A DNA stretch of 64,000 bases from Acinetobacter lwoffii (GCF_019048525.1 NZ_CP077369.1:806001-870000); one strand, 5' to 3'. Counted from the stretch's first letter, positions 22,110-33,291 are shown. Made by a program: numbers and translations. Notes: generated from the letters alone by a model not told the origin.

Positions 22110-22658
22110 ATGGCGACTGAGCAAAACGAGCAAGCTCAACAACTTGAGCAAGAGCAAGCGGAACAAGATACAGCGCAAACTCAAGCTGAAACCGAGCAGG
22201 CTGAAGTTTCCGTTGAGTTTTTACAAGAGCAGATTGCGCAGCTTGAAGGTGATTTAAAGTTAGAAAAAGCCCGTACCGCCAATGCAGTCTATGAAGCACA
22301 AAAAAGTGTTGAACGTATTCAGCGTGAATCTGAAAAGCATAAAGATACGGTTCTGGAAAAGTTCTCTAAAGAGCTTCTAGAAACAGTCGACAATCTGGAG
22401 CGTGCCATTGTGGCTGCAGGTGAAGAGCAAACACCATTGCGTGAAGGCGTTGAACTGACCCTTAAATCGTTATTGCATACCTTGGAGAAATTCGGGGTTG
22501 TGGCAGTAGACACCAACAACGGTTTCAATGCTGACCTGCACCAGGCAGTCGGGATTGATCCAAATGCCAAAGCCAATGAAATTGGGACTGTTTTGCAAAA
22601 GGGCTACACGCTCAACAGTCGCTTATTGCGTCCTGCTATGGTGATGGTCGGCGCTTAA
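22110..22658 (+). CDS. grpE: Nucleotide exchange factor GrpE
   Basis: About 182 aa. GrpE releases ADP from DnaK in the cytosolic Hsp70 cycle. An acidic, Gln/Glu-rich disordered N terminus (residues 1-40) leads into the long coiled-coil helix and then the C-terminal beta domain, with [15 protein letters not shown] and [16 protein letters not shown], both conserved in GrpE. I choose ATG 22110 (MATEQNEQ) with GGAG seven bases upstream; an in-frame ATG at 22077 lacks a site. It is followed by dnaK after 118 bp and preceded by a heat-shock promoter. Confidence 0.95.
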   Translation: MATEQNEQAQQLEQEQAEQDTAQTQAETEQAEVSVEFLQEQIAQLEGDLKLEKARTANAVYEAQKSVERIQRESEKHKDTVLEKFSKELLETVDNLERAIVAAGEEQTPLREGVELTLKSLLHTLEKFGVVAVDTNNGFNADLHQAVGIDPNAKANEIGTVLQKGYTLNSRLLRPAMVMVGA

Positions 22659-22701
22659 GCCAAATAATTTCGGGAGTTTGTGAAATTTTTCAAAAAATTT
22701 A

Positions 22702-22729
22702 CTTGAAAAAAATCGAACGGCTCTCATAT
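22702..22729 (+). promoter_or_regulatory. Possible second sigma-32 promoter directly before dnaK
   Basis: CTTGAAA (22702-22708), 13-bp spacer, TCTCATAT (22722-22729). The -35 is perfect and the -10 differs from CCCCATNT at two positions. It would allow dnaK expression separate from grpE. Confidence 0.5.
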
Positions 22730-22776
22730 CGGATAACAAGTGTAAATCACAAAAAAATTTTAGAGGAAACATCCAA

Positions 22777-24717
22777 ATGGCTAAAATCATTGGTATTGAC
22801 TTAGGTACTACAAACTCATGTGTTGCAGTACTTGAAGGCGACAAAGTTAAAGTAATCGAAAACGCTGAAGGCGCACGTACCACTCCATCTATTATTGCCT
22901 ATAAAGATGGCGAAATTCTGGTAGGTCAATCTGCAAAGCGTCAAGCAGTAACAAATCCGAAAAACACATTGTTCGCGATCAAACGTTTGATCGGTCGTCG
23001 TTATGAAGACCAAGCGGTACAAAAAGATATCGGTTTAGTTCCTTACAAAATCATCAAAGCAGACAACGGTGATGCTTGGGTTGATGTCAACGACAAAAAA
23101 TTGGCGCCACAACAGGTTTCTGCTGAAATCTTGAAAAAGATGAAGAAAACTGCTGAAGATTACCTGGGCGAAACCGTAACTGAAGCTGTTATTACTGTTC
23201 CTGCTTACTTCAACGATGCACAACGTCAAGCAACTAAAGATGCAGGTAAAATTGCAGGTTTAGAAGTTAAACGTATCATCAACGAGCCAACTGCTGCGGC
23301 ACTTGCGTTCGGTATGGACAAGAAAGAAGGCGACCGTAAAATCGCGGTTTACGACTTGGGTGGTGGTACTTTCGACGTTTCAATCATTGAAATTGCTGAC
23401 CTTGATGGTGACCAGCAAATCGAAGTATTGTCGACTAACGGTGATACGTTCCTAGGTGGTGAAGACTTCGATAACGCGTTAATCGAGTTCCTGGTTGAAG
23501 AGTTCAAGAAAGAACAAAACTTTAACCTGAAACAAGATCCACTGGCGTTACAGCGTTTAAAAGAAGCTGCGGAGAAAGCGAAAATCGAGCTTTCTTCTTC
23601 AAATGCAACTGAAATCAACCTTCCATACATCACTGCTGATGCGACTGGTCCTAAACACTTAGTGATCAACGTAACACGTGCAAAACTTGAAGGTCTGGTT
23701 GCTGACCTGGTTGCGCGTACCATTGAACCTTGCCGTATTGCGCTTAAAGATGCAGGTCTTTCGACTTCTGACATCTCTGACGTGATCCTGGTAGGTGGTC
23801 AGTCTCGTATGCCAATGGTTCAACAAAAGGTTCAAGAGTTCTTCGGTAAAGAGCCACGTAAAGACGTAAACCCTGATGAAGCAGTCGCAATGGGTGCTGC
23901 GATTCAAGGTGCGGTACTTTCAGGTGACAAAACTGACGTACTTCTACTTGACGTAACTCCGTTGACACTTGGTATTGAAACCATGGGCGGCGTGTTGACT
24001 GCAATCATCGAGAAAAACACCACGATTCCTGCGAAGAAATCTCAAGTGTTCTCAACCGCTGCGGACAACCAGCCTGCTGTAGACATTTCAGTTTACCAAG
24101 GTGAACGTAAAATGGCGCAGCAAAACAAATTGTTGGGTAACTTCCAGTTAGGCGACATCCCACCTGCGCCACGTGGTGTGCCACAAATTGAAGTATCTTT
24201 CGACATCAATGCTGATGGTATCTTGAAAGTATCTGCGAAAGACAAGAGCACTGGTAAAGAGCAATCGATCCAGATTAAAGCAAACTCAGGTTTGTCTGAT
24301 GCTGAAATCGAAGCAATGATCAAAGATGCTGAAGCGAATGCTGAAGAAGACCGTAAATTTGAAGAGCTTGCAAAAGCACGCAACGAAGCGGATGCTTTAG
24401 TTGCTTCTTCACAAAAAGCAGTGAAAGATCTTGGTGAACAAGTAACAGCTGAAGAAAAAACTGCTGTTGAAACGGCGGTTTCTGAGCTTGAAGCTGCAAC
24501 TAAAGAAAATGACGTTGAAGAAATCAAAGCGAAAACTGAAGCGCTGCAAAATATCATCATGCCAATTACACAACGTGCATATGAAGCTGCTCAAGGCCAA
24601 GGTGGTGCGCAAGGTTTTGACCCGAATGCATTCCAAGGCGGCGAAGGTCAATCTCAAAAAGCGGACGACGGCGTTGTAGATGCTGAGTTCACTGAAGTGA
24701 AAGATGACAAAAAATAA
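22777..24717 (+). CDS. dnaK: Molecular chaperone DnaK (Hsp70)
   Basis: 646 aa, full length. It starts with the ATPase signature [14 protein letters not shown], with [13 protein letters not shown] near residue 195 and [13 protein letters not shown] near 340. The hydrophobic interdomain linker [10 protein letters not shown] lies near 390, followed by the substrate-binding domain and an acidic, Gly/Gln-rich C-terminal tail ending in DDKK. The ribosome site AGAGGA precedes the ATG. It works with GrpE from the adjacent gene; dnaJ is not in the window directly downstream. Confidence 0.98.
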   Translation: MAKIIGIDLGTTNSCVAVLEGDKVKVIENAEGARTTPSIIAYKDGEILVGQSAKRQAVTNPKNTLFAIKRLIGRRYEDQAVQKDIGLVPYKIIKADNGDAWVDVNDKKLAPQQVSAEILKKMKKTAEDYLGETVTEAVITVPAYFNDAQRQATKDAGKIAGLEVKRIINEPTAAALAFGMDKKEGDRKIAVYDLGGGTFDVSIIEIADLDGDQQIEVLSTNGDTFLGGEDFDNALIEFLVEEFKKEQNFNLKQDPLALQRLKEAAEKAKIELSSSNATEINLPYITADATGPKHLVINVTRAKLEGLVADLVARTIEPCRIALKDAGLSTSDISDVILVGGQSRMPMVQQKVQEFFGKEPRKDVNPDEAVAMGAAIQGAVLSGDKTDVLLLDVTPLTLGIETMGGVLTAIIEKNTTIPAKKSQVFSTAADNQPAVDISVYQGERKMAQQNKLLGNFQLGDIPPAPRGVPQIEVSFDINADGILKVSAKDKSTGKEQSIQIKANSGLSDAEIEAMIKDAEANAEEDRKFEELAKARNEADALVASSQKAVKDLGEQVTAEEKTAVETAVSELEAATKENDVEEIKAKTEALQNIIMPITQRAYEAAQGQGGAQGFDPNAFQGGEGQSQKADDGVVDAEFTEVKDDKK

Positions 24718-24732
24718 TTTGTCGCTTTAACT

Positions 24733-24763
24733 GAAAAAACCGCGCGAAAGCGCGGTTTTTTTA
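24733..24763 (+). terminator. dnaK terminator
   Basis: Stem AAAACCGCGC / GCGCGGTTTT with loop GAAA, then T-run. Confidence 0.92.
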
Positions 24764-24806
24764 TGTCTCGACTTAAAAGAATAAAATAAAAATTACTAAA
24801 ATTTGA

Positions 24807-25694
<888 letters not shown>

Positions 25695-25764
25695 TGCAAA
25701 TAAGCATGGGAAAGGCATTAAAATTAAGCTATATTTTTAAAAAATAGACATTTAAATAAAAAAT

Positions 25765-26673
25765 ATGCGTCTTCTGCTCTGTCTGCTCGTAGTGGGATTG
25801 ATCATGTCTGCCTATCTACATATGCAGGCCCAAACCCATCCTCAACTGCGCTATAACTCGCTGGCTGATCGCTTGACGCATCCTTTCGATACACGCTTAC
25901 GTTTCCGGATTGATCAGGTCGATTCAGGCTTTGGACTAAGTAAAGATCAGGTCATTCAACTGAGCAAGGAAGCGATCGAAATCTGGCATCAGGGAAGCAA
26001 TCGTGATGATTTGATGGTCTATGATGAAAATGCCAGGCTGAGTATTCACCTGATCTATGATCAACGCCAGCAAGACTATGATGCCTTGAAGAAAGTCGAA
26101 AAACAGTTGCTGGCAGATGACGCCAAGTATCAACGTCAGGTCAAAAATCTGGAAGCATCCCATCAGCATCTGGAAAGTCAGCAGCAACGCCTGATCCAGC
26201 AAAGAGATCAGATGAATAGTGAATTTCAGGCCTTACAGCAACGACGCCGTCAGCCAAATTTATCTGCTTATGAACATGAGCAGATTGAATATGAGGTTTT
26301 GGCTTTACAGCGCAAATCGGAAAGTTTTCAACGGGAACTTCAGTACCTGCAGGAACAGCAAAGTTCCTTTAATATGAATGTTTCCATACATCAACATGGT
26401 CTGCAAAACCATCAACAGAATATCATTCAAGCCCAACAGCGTTTCCCTGCCCGCGAATTTCATAAAGGCGTGTTTATGGGCAATCAAATTCAGATTTATC
26501 AGTTTGATGCAGAAGATGACCTCCGCCTGACTCTGGCACATGAACTCGGACATGCCTTGGGTCTGTATCACCATAATGACCCGGAAGCACTGATGTATCC
26601 GGTGCTGGGTAAACAGAATCTGCAACATTTTCAGCTACGACCTGCAGACAAGACCTTGCTTTATAACCGTTAA
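25765..26673 (+). CDS. Matrixin-like zinc metalloprotease with internal coiled coil
   Basis: 302 aa. An N-terminal hydrophobic segment (residues 2-20) is a signal or anchor, so it acts in the periplasm or at the membrane. The zinc site HELGHALGLYH is at 259-269, followed by a Met-turn (EALMYPV, Met277), the metzincin/M10 arrangement. Between residues about 115 and 225 lies a Gln/Glu/Arg-rich coiled coil inserted ahead of the catalytic helix. The substrate is unknown. The start ATG 25765 has no strong ribosome site. Confidence 0.78.
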   Translation: MRLLLCLLVVGLIMSAYLHMQAQTHPQLRYNSLADRLTHPFDTRLRFRIDQVDSGFGLSKDQVIQLSKEAIEIWHQGSNRDDLMVYDENARLSIHLIYDQRQQDYDALKKVEKQLLADDAKYQRQVKNLEASHQHLESQQQRLIQQRDQMNSEFQALQQRRRQPNLSAYEHEQIEYEVLALQRKSESFQRELQYLQEQQSSFNMNVSIHQHGLQNHQQNIIQAQQRFPAREFHKGVFMGNQIQIYQFDAEDDLRLTLAHELGHALGLYHHNDPEALMYPVLGKQNLQHFQLRPADKTLLYNR

Positions 26674-26790
26674 GTGATCAGCTCAAATCCCTTAATTAAA
26701 TTAAGTGTATAAGTATTATAAAAAACACTCTATTCTGATTTCATGTTATTGTGATTGGCTACATTGTTCAGGCCATCTTTGGAGATTCGT

Positions 26791-27156
26791 GTGAGTTACT
26801 ACCATATTTTAATTGAAGTAAATGACCACATTAGTACGATTGATGAAACCCGTGATATCGAGATCTTTGATATCGAGGACATCCAACCCTATCTTCATTC
26901 GATTTTGCTGCCTTATTTCAATGAACAACTGATTGAACTCGACGATGAAAATCTGGAATATAAAGATATTCTGCATCTGGAAATCAAACAGACTTTATTG
27001 CCGATCAATGACCTGATCGAAGAAGAACAGCGTCTGTTGCCAAGCGATACCGACATTACCATTAGCGCCTATGAAATTTTTAATAACCGCGAGTTGAGTC
27101 AGGATGTCACTACCGTGATCTTTGACCTGCTTGAAGCGGTAAAACTGGATAGCTAA
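26791..27156 (+). CDS. Hypothetical acidic protein
   Basis: 121 aa, not recognised. I choose the GTG at 26791 (protein MSYYHILIEV), which has GGAG six bases upstream, instead of a TTG at 26755 with no site. The protein is rich in Asp, Glu, Ile and Leu and has no signal peptide, cysteine or membrane segment. It looks like a compact cytosolic alpha/beta protein, perhaps a binding partner. It is followed by a terminator and faces erpA. Confidence 0.65.
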   Translation: MSYYHILIEVNDHISTIDETRDIEIFDIEDIQPYLHSILLPYFNEQLIELDDENLEYKDILHLEIKQTLLPINDLIEEEQRLLPSDTDITISAYEIFNNRELSQDVTTVIFDLLEAVKLDS

Positions 27157-27171
27157 ACGTTCTTCCAGATA

Positions 27172-27204
27172 TAAAAAAGTCCTCATTGAGAGGACTTTTT
27201 TTTG
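27172..27204. terminator. Bidirectional terminator
   Basis: Stem AAAAAGTCCTC / GAGGACTTTTT with loop ATTGA, between convergent genes. Confidence 0.9.
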
Positions 27205-27214
27205 GTGCATGGAT

Positions 27215-27550
27215 TTAGATCGAGAATGAAGATCCACAACCACAGGTCGTGGTCGCATTCGGGTTTTGTACCACAAAACGTGAACCTTCCAGACCTTCTA
27301 AATAATCTACCACCGAACCGACCAGATATTGATAACTTAATGAATCGACCAGGACTTTAACATCGCCATTAGCAAATTCTGCATCATCTTCATTCTGGCT
27401 TTCTGCAAAGTTAAAGCCATAAGAGAAACCTGAACAGCCGCCACCGGTCACATAGACACGGAGCATTAAGTCTTGGTTACCTTCACTGTCACGCAACTGG
27501 CGTACTTTATTTGCGGCATTGTCGGTGAGCACAAGCGCTTGGGCATTCAT
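27215..27550 (-). CDS. erpA: Iron-sulfur cluster insertion protein ErpA
   Basis: 111 aa, an A-type Fe-S carrier. The three cluster-binding cysteines are Cys39 (GGGCSGFSY), Cys103 and Cys105 ([10 protein letters not shown]). The length and the C-terminal SSFSI fit ErpA rather than IscA. It delivers clusters to apo-enzymes such as those of isoprenoid synthesis and respiration. The start ATG 27550 has a purine-rich site upstream (AGAGGA). A single gene convergent with the acidic hypothetical. Confidence 0.92.
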   Translation of the reverse strand: MNAQALVLTDNAANKVRQLRDSEGNQDLMLRVYVTGGGCSGFSYGFNFAESQNEDDAEFANGDVKVLVDSLSYQYLVGSVVDYLEGLEGSRFVVQNPNATTTCGCGSSFSI

Positions 27551-27671
27551 GGCGGATTCCTCTGTTGAATGGAATGTCTTTAAAAAGAAAAGACCATATT
27601 TAAGTATAGCACACTCAATATATGGTCAGTCTCTACAGATTAAAAGTCAAATCAGAGTAATTTTATCAGGA

Positions 27672-28682
27672 TTATTTGTAGTTCTCATCCTGTAAGGCAC
27701 ATTCAAAGTTTTTCGGATTCTGTTTGCAGCGGAATTGCCACAGCAATTTCATCATACGTTTGTCATAAACGCCGCGTTTGGTCAGGTCAATTCGGGAATC
27801 CCGCATCATTTTCTGGTAACCCGGTTTGTCTGCTGCAGGAATATCCATCCAGTATTTTGCTGGAATGTCCGCTTTCATTTTCCCCAAAATACCAAAGGCA
27901 CGTGGTAACTGACTTCTCACCCATTCACGTGATTTCTGTCCGTAACCTGCCGGAAATTTATCTGGACGGATAATGATATTACCAGTGATCTGCAACACCG
28001 GATAATTCACAATCGCGCCTTTGCTACCCAAGCCTTTATGTAATTCCAGCGGTTTAAATACTGCTGCTGGTGCACCAATAATATCCACTTGGCCATTGTT
28101 AAACTTGGCACCAAAATTGGTGACATCGGCACTCACCGCCTGTGCGCCGACCTGCTGTACCATGATTTTTTGTGCTTCATCATAATCAAGTACGGCAATT
28201 TTTTTACCAGCGGCTTTAGCAACGGTATTAATACTGCGGTCGTTCACCAGCAGGAAAGCATCACCCACAGGAATGACACCGACTACCTCATATTTACCTT
28301 GCAGCATATGTTTGGCAAAGGTCGGACTGGCCAGTCCCTGCATTACTTTAACTGCCAGATTCAGATCTGGAATCGCGCCAATAGCATCGAGTGAACCGGT
28401 AAAATTATTGAACTGACGGCCACGCATCCCGGTCACACTAATGCCGTCACATTTTCCAGCTTTAAAATCTTCTGCAACCACCGCTTCATTGGTATTCACC
28501 CGCAGTTCGACATCTGCACCCCAATTTTTGGCCGCCAACTGATAGTCTTTCATCACACTATAGACATCACCGTTTTTACCAACCAGATCAAATACGCAAA
28601 TCACCTGTTTAGCTTGCGCCAGACCTGAAACAGCCAGTGTCGCCGTAGCCAATGCCAGTGCTTTCCATCCTCTATGCATCAT
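27672..28682 (-). CDS. Putative periplasmic solute-binding protein (DUF6091-like), copy 1
   Basis: About 336 aa with a signal peptide ending LAQA. The mature protein begins KQVICVFDLVGKNGDVYSVM. A periplasmic-binding-like body follows, with two conserved cysteines near the end (RCKQNPKNFEC). I use ATG 28682 (six bases after AAGGA); two other ATGs lie within nine bases. It is one of three tandem paralogues in the same orientation, sharing VDICVFDLLGKSGES-type N termini and DLTKRGVYD-type C termini. No permease or ATPase gene is adjacent, so a transport role is only inferred. It is the most diverged copy. Confidence 0.75.
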   Translation of the reverse strand: MMHRGWKALALATATLAVSGLAQAKQVICVFDLVGKNGDVYSVMKDYQLAAKNWGADVELRVNTNEAVVAEDFKAGKCDGISVTGMRGRQFNNFTGSLDAIGAIPDLNLAVKVMQGLASPTFAKHMLQGKYEVVGVIPVGDAFLLVNDRSINTVAKAAGKKIAVLDYDEAQKIMVQQVGAQAVSADVTNFGAKFNNGQVDIIGAPAAVFKPLELHKGLGSKGAIVNYPVLQITGNIIIRPDKFPAGYGQKSREWVRSQLPRAFGILGKMKADIPAKYWMDIPAADKPGYQKMMRDSRIDLTKRGVYDKRMMKLLWQFRCKQNPKNFECALQDENYK

Positions 28683-28827
28683 CCTCATTTCCTTATCGCT
28701 TGTTTTTGTTATTGCACTTTTAGTCACATGTGATTGTTTTTTATATAAAACATGCGAATTTAATAGTTAATCAAGCTTAAGCTATTTTATTCGCTGCACA
28801 ATGGCAGATCTGACCTGGTTCAGCCAT

Positions 28828-28860
28828 AAAAAAAGCCTAGATCAATCTAAGCTTTTTTCT
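28828..28860 (-). terminator. Intrinsic terminator between solute-binding paralogues
   Basis: Stem AGCCTAGAT / ATCTAAGCT (one mismatch), bordered by A7 and T6. It ends the transcript of copy 2. Confidence 0.75.
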
Positions 28861-28872
28861 TTAAAAATCAGA

Positions 28873-29883
28873 TTATTCGCCAGCAATTGAACATTCAAAG
28901 TTGGCCTTATCGACAGAACAGCGTGCACGTTTTAAGACCGACATCATGCTGGCATCATAGATTCCGCGTTTGGTCATATCCATCCGGCCATCACGTAACA
29001 TTTTCTGATACTTGGTTTTATCTTCAGCACTCAGATTCATTTTATATTTCGACGGAATACCCGCTTCCAGACGGCTGATCATCCCCATGCTCTTTGGCAG
29101 GTTTTTGATAAACCAGTCACGCGATTTTTGTCCAAAACCTGCGGGGAATTTTTCCGGACGAATCACAAAATCAGAGGTGACATGCAGTACCGGGAAATTA
29201 AACATTGCGCCGTTATTACCCAGACCTTTATAGATTTCTAATGGCTTGTAGGCATAAGCAGGTGCACCGACCATATCCACCTGACCATTGTTAAATTTGG
29301 CGACAAAGTTAGAAACATCGGAGATCACTGCCTGCGCACCGACGCGCTGTACCATGATTTTCTGGGCATCGTCATAGCCGAGTACGGCGAATTTCTTCCC
29401 TGCGGCTTTTTCAATCGAATTGATATTCTTGTCACGAACAAAAATAAATGCTGAACCCAACGGTGAAATACCGGCAATTTCGTATTTTTTGCCGCCCATA
29501 TTACTGACCATTTTCGCTGCATTACGTTTGTCCAGAGCAAAACTGATCGCACGCTGGGCAATGGCATTACTTGGTGCACCGCCCAGTGCATCAATAGAAC
29601 CAGCAAATTTATTGTATTGACGGGCACGCATGGCTGTCATAAACACACCATCACATTTACCGGCCTTGAAGTCATTGTCGGCAACCGCTTCATCCTGACG
29701 GGCAATCAGATTGATTTCTGCGCCCCAGCCTTTTGCAGCCAGTGCCCATTCTTGCGCCATCTGGAAAGACTCACCGGATTTACCCAGTAAGTCAAACACA
29801 CAGATATCGACTTTTTCTGCATGCGCCGCACTTGCAAAACCAAATGCAGAGAATGCAGCCAATGATAAGAGTGTTTTTTTCAT
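28873..29883 (-). CDS. Putative periplasmic solute-binding protein (DUF6091-like), copy 2
   Basis: 336 aa. The signal peptide MKKTLLSLAAFSAFGFASAA ends at AHA. The mature part starts EKVDICVFDLLGKSGESFQM and ends RCSVDKANFECSIAGE, with the paired cysteines kept. Closest to copy 3 across the whole length (shared blocks EEWALAAKGWGAEI-type, NFVAKFNNGQVDMV, DMTKRGIYD). The start ATG 29883 follows AAAGGA. Its own promoter region and terminator suggest independent expression from copy 1. Confidence 0.78.
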   Translation of the reverse strand: MKKTLLSLAAFSAFGFASAAHAEKVDICVFDLLGKSGESFQMAQEWALAAKGWGAEINLIARQDEAVADNDFKAGKCDGVFMTAMRARQYNKFAGSIDALGGAPSNAIAQRAISFALDKRNAAKMVSNMGGKKYEIAGISPLGSAFIFVRDKNINSIEKAAGKKFAVLGYDDAQKIMVQRVGAQAVISDVSNFVAKFNNGQVDMVGAPAYAYKPLEIYKGLGNNGAMFNFPVLHVTSDFVIRPEKFPAGFGQKSRDWFIKNLPKSMGMISRLEAGIPSKYKMNLSAEDKTKYQKMLRDGRMDMTKRGIYDASMMSVLKRARCSVDKANFECSIAGE

Positions 29884-30137
29884 TGTAGTTATCCTTTGAA
29901 ATCTTGTTATTCGCTGAGTGTCCGTACACGGGACAAATATTAAGCAAGTTTAATTAAAAAAAATAGAGCATTTACTCCATTTAAAACCGGCATTTTGGCC
30001 TATAAAGATAAATCAGCAATAGTTGCCTAAGTTATTTTTAAATATATATTTAAATATCAATATCTTAATATTTAAAACTGCTTTCTTATAATTACATTTA
30101 CCCAGATATAGTTACAAAGATATACATGATTTCAGAT

Positions 30138-31142
30138 TTATTCGCCACCAATCGAACATTCAAAATTGGTTCTTTCTACCGTACAACGCGCGCGTTTCAA
30201 TACGTTCATCATGCCCTGATCATAAATCCCCTGTTTGGTTAAATCGATCCGCCCATCACGCAGAATCTTTTGGTAGGCCACACGATCTTCACGGCTTAGA
30301 TTCAGAATATATTTGCTTGGAATCTCAGCTTCCATGCGCTTGACCATGGCAAAGCTGCGCGGTAACTGTTTCACAAACCAGTTTCGGGATTGTGCGGCAA
30401 AGCTTGCCGGAAACTTTTCCTGACGAATAATCAGATCAGCAGTGACATTAATCACCGGAAAATTAATCATTGCGCCTTGACGGCCTAGTCCTTTCTGTAA
30501 TTCCAGCGGTTTAAATGCATAAGCCGGTGCAGCGACAATATCCACTTCGCCCTGATTAAACTTGCGAATAAAATTGGAAATTTCCGACATGACCGGTACT
30601 GCTTCAATCCGGTCGACCATGATTTTTTGCGCATAGTCATAATGCAGCACGGCAAATTTCTTGCCTTTGACCTGTTCCAGTTTATTTAGAATACGATCAC
30701 GAACAAAAATATAGGCTGGGCCAATCTGACCAATACCCGCCACTTCGAATTTTTCTTTGCCAATCTGGGTGATCAGGCGTTTGCTATTGCGTTTATCCAG
30801 TACATAGCTGATGGCTTTCATGGCAATGTCATTATTCGGCACGCCGCCAATTGCATCAATCGATCCAGCAAATTTGTTATAAGCCCGGGCACGCATTGAG
30901 GTCATATAGAAGGCATCACATTTTCCGGCTTTGACGTCCTGATCGACCTTGGCTTCATCCTGATAAGCGCTTAGCTGAATTTCGGCACCCCAGCCTTTTG
31001 CTGCCAGCGCCCATTCCTCCAGCAGTTTGTAAGACTCACCAGATTTCCCCAGTAAATCAAAAACACAGACATTCACTCTGGCTTGAGTTGAAGTCGACAC
31101 CAAAATGCCCAGTGCCGATAAAATTAAACATCCCTTTTTCAT
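30138..31142 (-). CDS. Putative periplasmic solute-binding protein (DUF6091-like), copy 3
   Basis: 334 aa. Signal peptide to about residue 22 (STQA), then RVNVCVFDLLGKSGESYKL, ending RCTVERTNFECSIGGE. It shares the family layout with copies 1 and 2. The 254-bp gap before copy 2 is AT-rich with no gene. Differences are concentrated in the middle of the protein, where ligand contact would be expected if this is a binding protein; that is inference. Confidence 0.78.
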   Translation of the reverse strand: MKKGCLILSALGILVSTSTQARVNVCVFDLLGKSGESYKLLEEWALAAKGWGAEIQLSAYQDEAKVDQDVKAGKCDAFYMTSMRARAYNKFAGSIDAIGGVPNNDIAMKAISYVLDKRNSKRLITQIGKEKFEVAGIGQIGPAYIFVRDRILNKLEQVKGKKFAVLHYDYAQKIMVDRIEAVPVMSEISNFIRKFNQGEVDIVAAPAYAFKPLELQKGLGRQGAMINFPVINVTADLIIRQEKFPASFAAQSRNWFVKQLPRSFAMVKRMEAEIPSKYILNLSREDRVAYQKILRDGRIDLTKQGIYDQGMMNVLKRARCTVERTNFECSIGGE

Positions 31143-31359
31143 TTTTATTTGACTCTATGATATTTTTTGCTCCATCAGCCTGAACTATAAACCACTGTTC
31201 ATGCATAAAATAGAGCTTTTACTCAACTTATGCGTCCACCCTAGATCAATTGACAGAGGTGAAAAGCACACTCATTTCAGCAAAAACGGTAAGATTTTTC
31301 ATTTTCACAGGGCTTTCCTTTAGAATAGGCGCATCTTATTTCTTAGCTTTGATTTCTCA

Positions 31360-33291
31360 ATGATTCAGTTAGACCAGTTATCTATACGTCGCGGTGGACG
31401 TGTTTTATTTCAAAAAGCGTCGATGCAGTTACACCCAGGATGGAAAATTGGCCTAACCGGTGTCAATGGTGCTGGAAAATCAACCCTGTTTTCAGCCTTG
31501 CTGGGCGGCATGGAATCGGACACCGGTTCGCTGACCCGACCTGCGGTATGGACCGTGGCACATATGGCTCAGGAAATCAAAGCACTGAATATGAAAGCCA
31601 TTGATTTCGTATTGTCGGGCGATGAAGAATACTGGGATATTCAGCAAAAACTCGATCAGCCGGATCAACTGGATGATGCAGAACTGGCACATTTATATGG
31701 CCGTTTTGATGAAATTTCAGGTTATTCGGCTCCTGCCAAAGCCTCGCAGCTGATGGCGGGTCTGGGCTTCTTTGAACATCAATCACAGCTGGATGTTTCA
31801 AGTTTTTCCGGTGGCTGGCGTATGCGTCTGAATCTGGCGCGTACCTTGATGAGCCGTTCAGATTTACTACTCCTCGATGAACCGACCAACCATCTGGACC
31901 TGGATGCGATTCTCTGGCTAGAAGACTGGCTCAAGGCTTATGAAGGTACGCTGGTGCTGATTTCGCATGACCGGGATTTCCTCGATGCGATTACCGATCA
32001 CATTTTACATATCGAAAATCAGGAACTGATTTTATATACCGGCAACTACTCGACTTTCGAGCGTACCCGTAGTGAACGTCTGGCACAGCAGCAACAGGCT
32101 TATGAAAAGCAGCTGGAAACCCGCGCACATCTGCAAAAATATATTGACCGTTTTAAAGCGCAAGCCACCAAAGCCAAACAGGCCCAAAGCCGGATCAAGC
32201 AACTGGAACGTATGCAGGAACTGTCTGCTGCGCATGTCGATACGCCATTTACTTTCAGTTTCCGTGAACCGACCAAAATGAGTTCGCCATTATTGCAACT
32301 AGAACATGCCGATATCGGTTATGGCGACAAGCTGATTGTGACCAATGTAAATTTGCAGATCACGCCAAACAGCCGGATCGGTTTGCTCGGTATGAATGGT
32401 GCCGGTAAATCAACGCTGATTAAATCCTTGGTCGGTGACTTAAAACTGATTCAGGGTCTGCGTAAAGATTCAGAGCTGCTTAATATCGGTTATTTTGCCC
32501 AGCATCAGATGGATGCACTGGATGGTAATGCCAGCCCAATGTTACAGCTGGCACGCATCGCAGATAAAAAAATCAGTGAAGCCAGTCTACGCTCCTTCTT
32601 GGGTAGTTTCGGTTTTAGTGGCGAACGTATGGATACGCCAAGCGAAAGCTTCTCAGGCGGTGAACGTGCACGTTTGGCCCTAGCACTGATTGTTTGGCAG
32701 CGTCCGAATGTACTGATTCTGGATGAGCCGACCAACCATTTAGACCTGGATATGCGTCATGCACTGACTATGGCTTTACAAGATTTTCAGGGCGCGGTAG
32801 TTCTAGTTTCGCATGAACGTCAGCTCATCGCCAGCGTCTGTGATGAACTGCTACTGGTACATAATGGTCAATGCCGTGAGTTTGATGGTGATCTTACTGC
32901 CTATGCTGACTGGTTACGCCAAGCCCGTATTGAGATGATTAAAAATGGGCAAAAGCCAGCAGAACCGGTGAAATCCCAAGTCGAAGTCAAACCGACTATT
33001 TCCAAACTGGACAAGGAAGCACAACGTAAGGAAGCTGCTCGCCAGCGGGAACTAAGTCGTCCGATTCGCAAGAATATTGAAAAATGCGAAGCACAGATGG
33101 CCAAACTACAGCCGCGACTGATTGAAATTGAAAACCTGCTGGGTGACAGTGCTTTATACGAAGCATCACGTAAAAATGATTTGCTGAAACTGATGAATGA
33201 GCAAACCGAGCTAAAAGCCAAACTGGAAACAGCCGAAGAGCAAATGCTAGAACTGATGATGGAACTGGAAAGTCTGGAACAGACGTTCTAA
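31360..33291 (+). CDS. yheS: ABC-F family ATPase YheS
   Basis: 643 aa, two ATPase cassettes with no membrane domain. Walker A motifs are at residues 34-42 (GVNGAGKST) and 344-352 (GMNGAGKST). The signature is SFSGGWRMRLNLA near 148-160 and SGGERARLALA in the second cassette, with LLLLDEPTNHLDLDA and VLILDEPTNHLDLDM Walker B motifs. The linker between cassettes (about 235-290) and a C-terminal coiled coil (about 550-643) are typical of YheS. ABC-F proteins act on the ribosome E site. No antibiotic-resistance-type linker extension is evident. Monocistronic. Confidence 0.93.
   Translation: MIQLDQLSIRRGGRVLFQKASMQLHPGWKIGLTGVNGAGKSTLFSALLGGMESDTGSLTRPAVWTVAHMAQEIKALNMKAIDFVLSGDEEYWDIQQKLDQPDQLDDAELAHLYGRFDEISGYSAPAKASQLMAGLGFFEHQSQLDVSSFSGGWRMRLNLARTLMSRSDLLLLDEPTNHLDLDAILWLEDWLKAYEGTLVLISHDRDFLDAITDHILHIENQELILYTGNYSTFERTRSERLAQQQQAYEKQLETRAHLQKYIDRFKAQATKAKQAQSRIKQLERMQELSAAHVDTPFTFSFREPTKMSSPLLQLEHADIGYGDKLIVTNVNLQITPNSRIGLLGMNGAGKSTLIKSLVGDLKLIQGLRKDSELLNIGYFAQHQMDALDGNASPMLQLARIADKKISEASLRSFLGSFGFSGERMDTPSESFSGGERARLALALIVWQRPNVLILDEPTNHLDLDMRHALTMALQDFQGAVVLVSHERQLIASVCDELLLVHNGQCREFDGDLTAYADWLRQARIEMIKNGQKPAEPVKSQVEVKPTISKLDKEAQRKEAARQRELSRPIRKNIEKCEAQMAKLQPRLIEIENLLGDSALYEASRKNDLLKLMNEQTELKAKLETAEEQMLELMMELESLEQTF

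Noticed and set aside
27922-27937. CATTCACGTGATTTC as a third parS
   Set aside because: Only the centre CACGTG matches; the arms do not.
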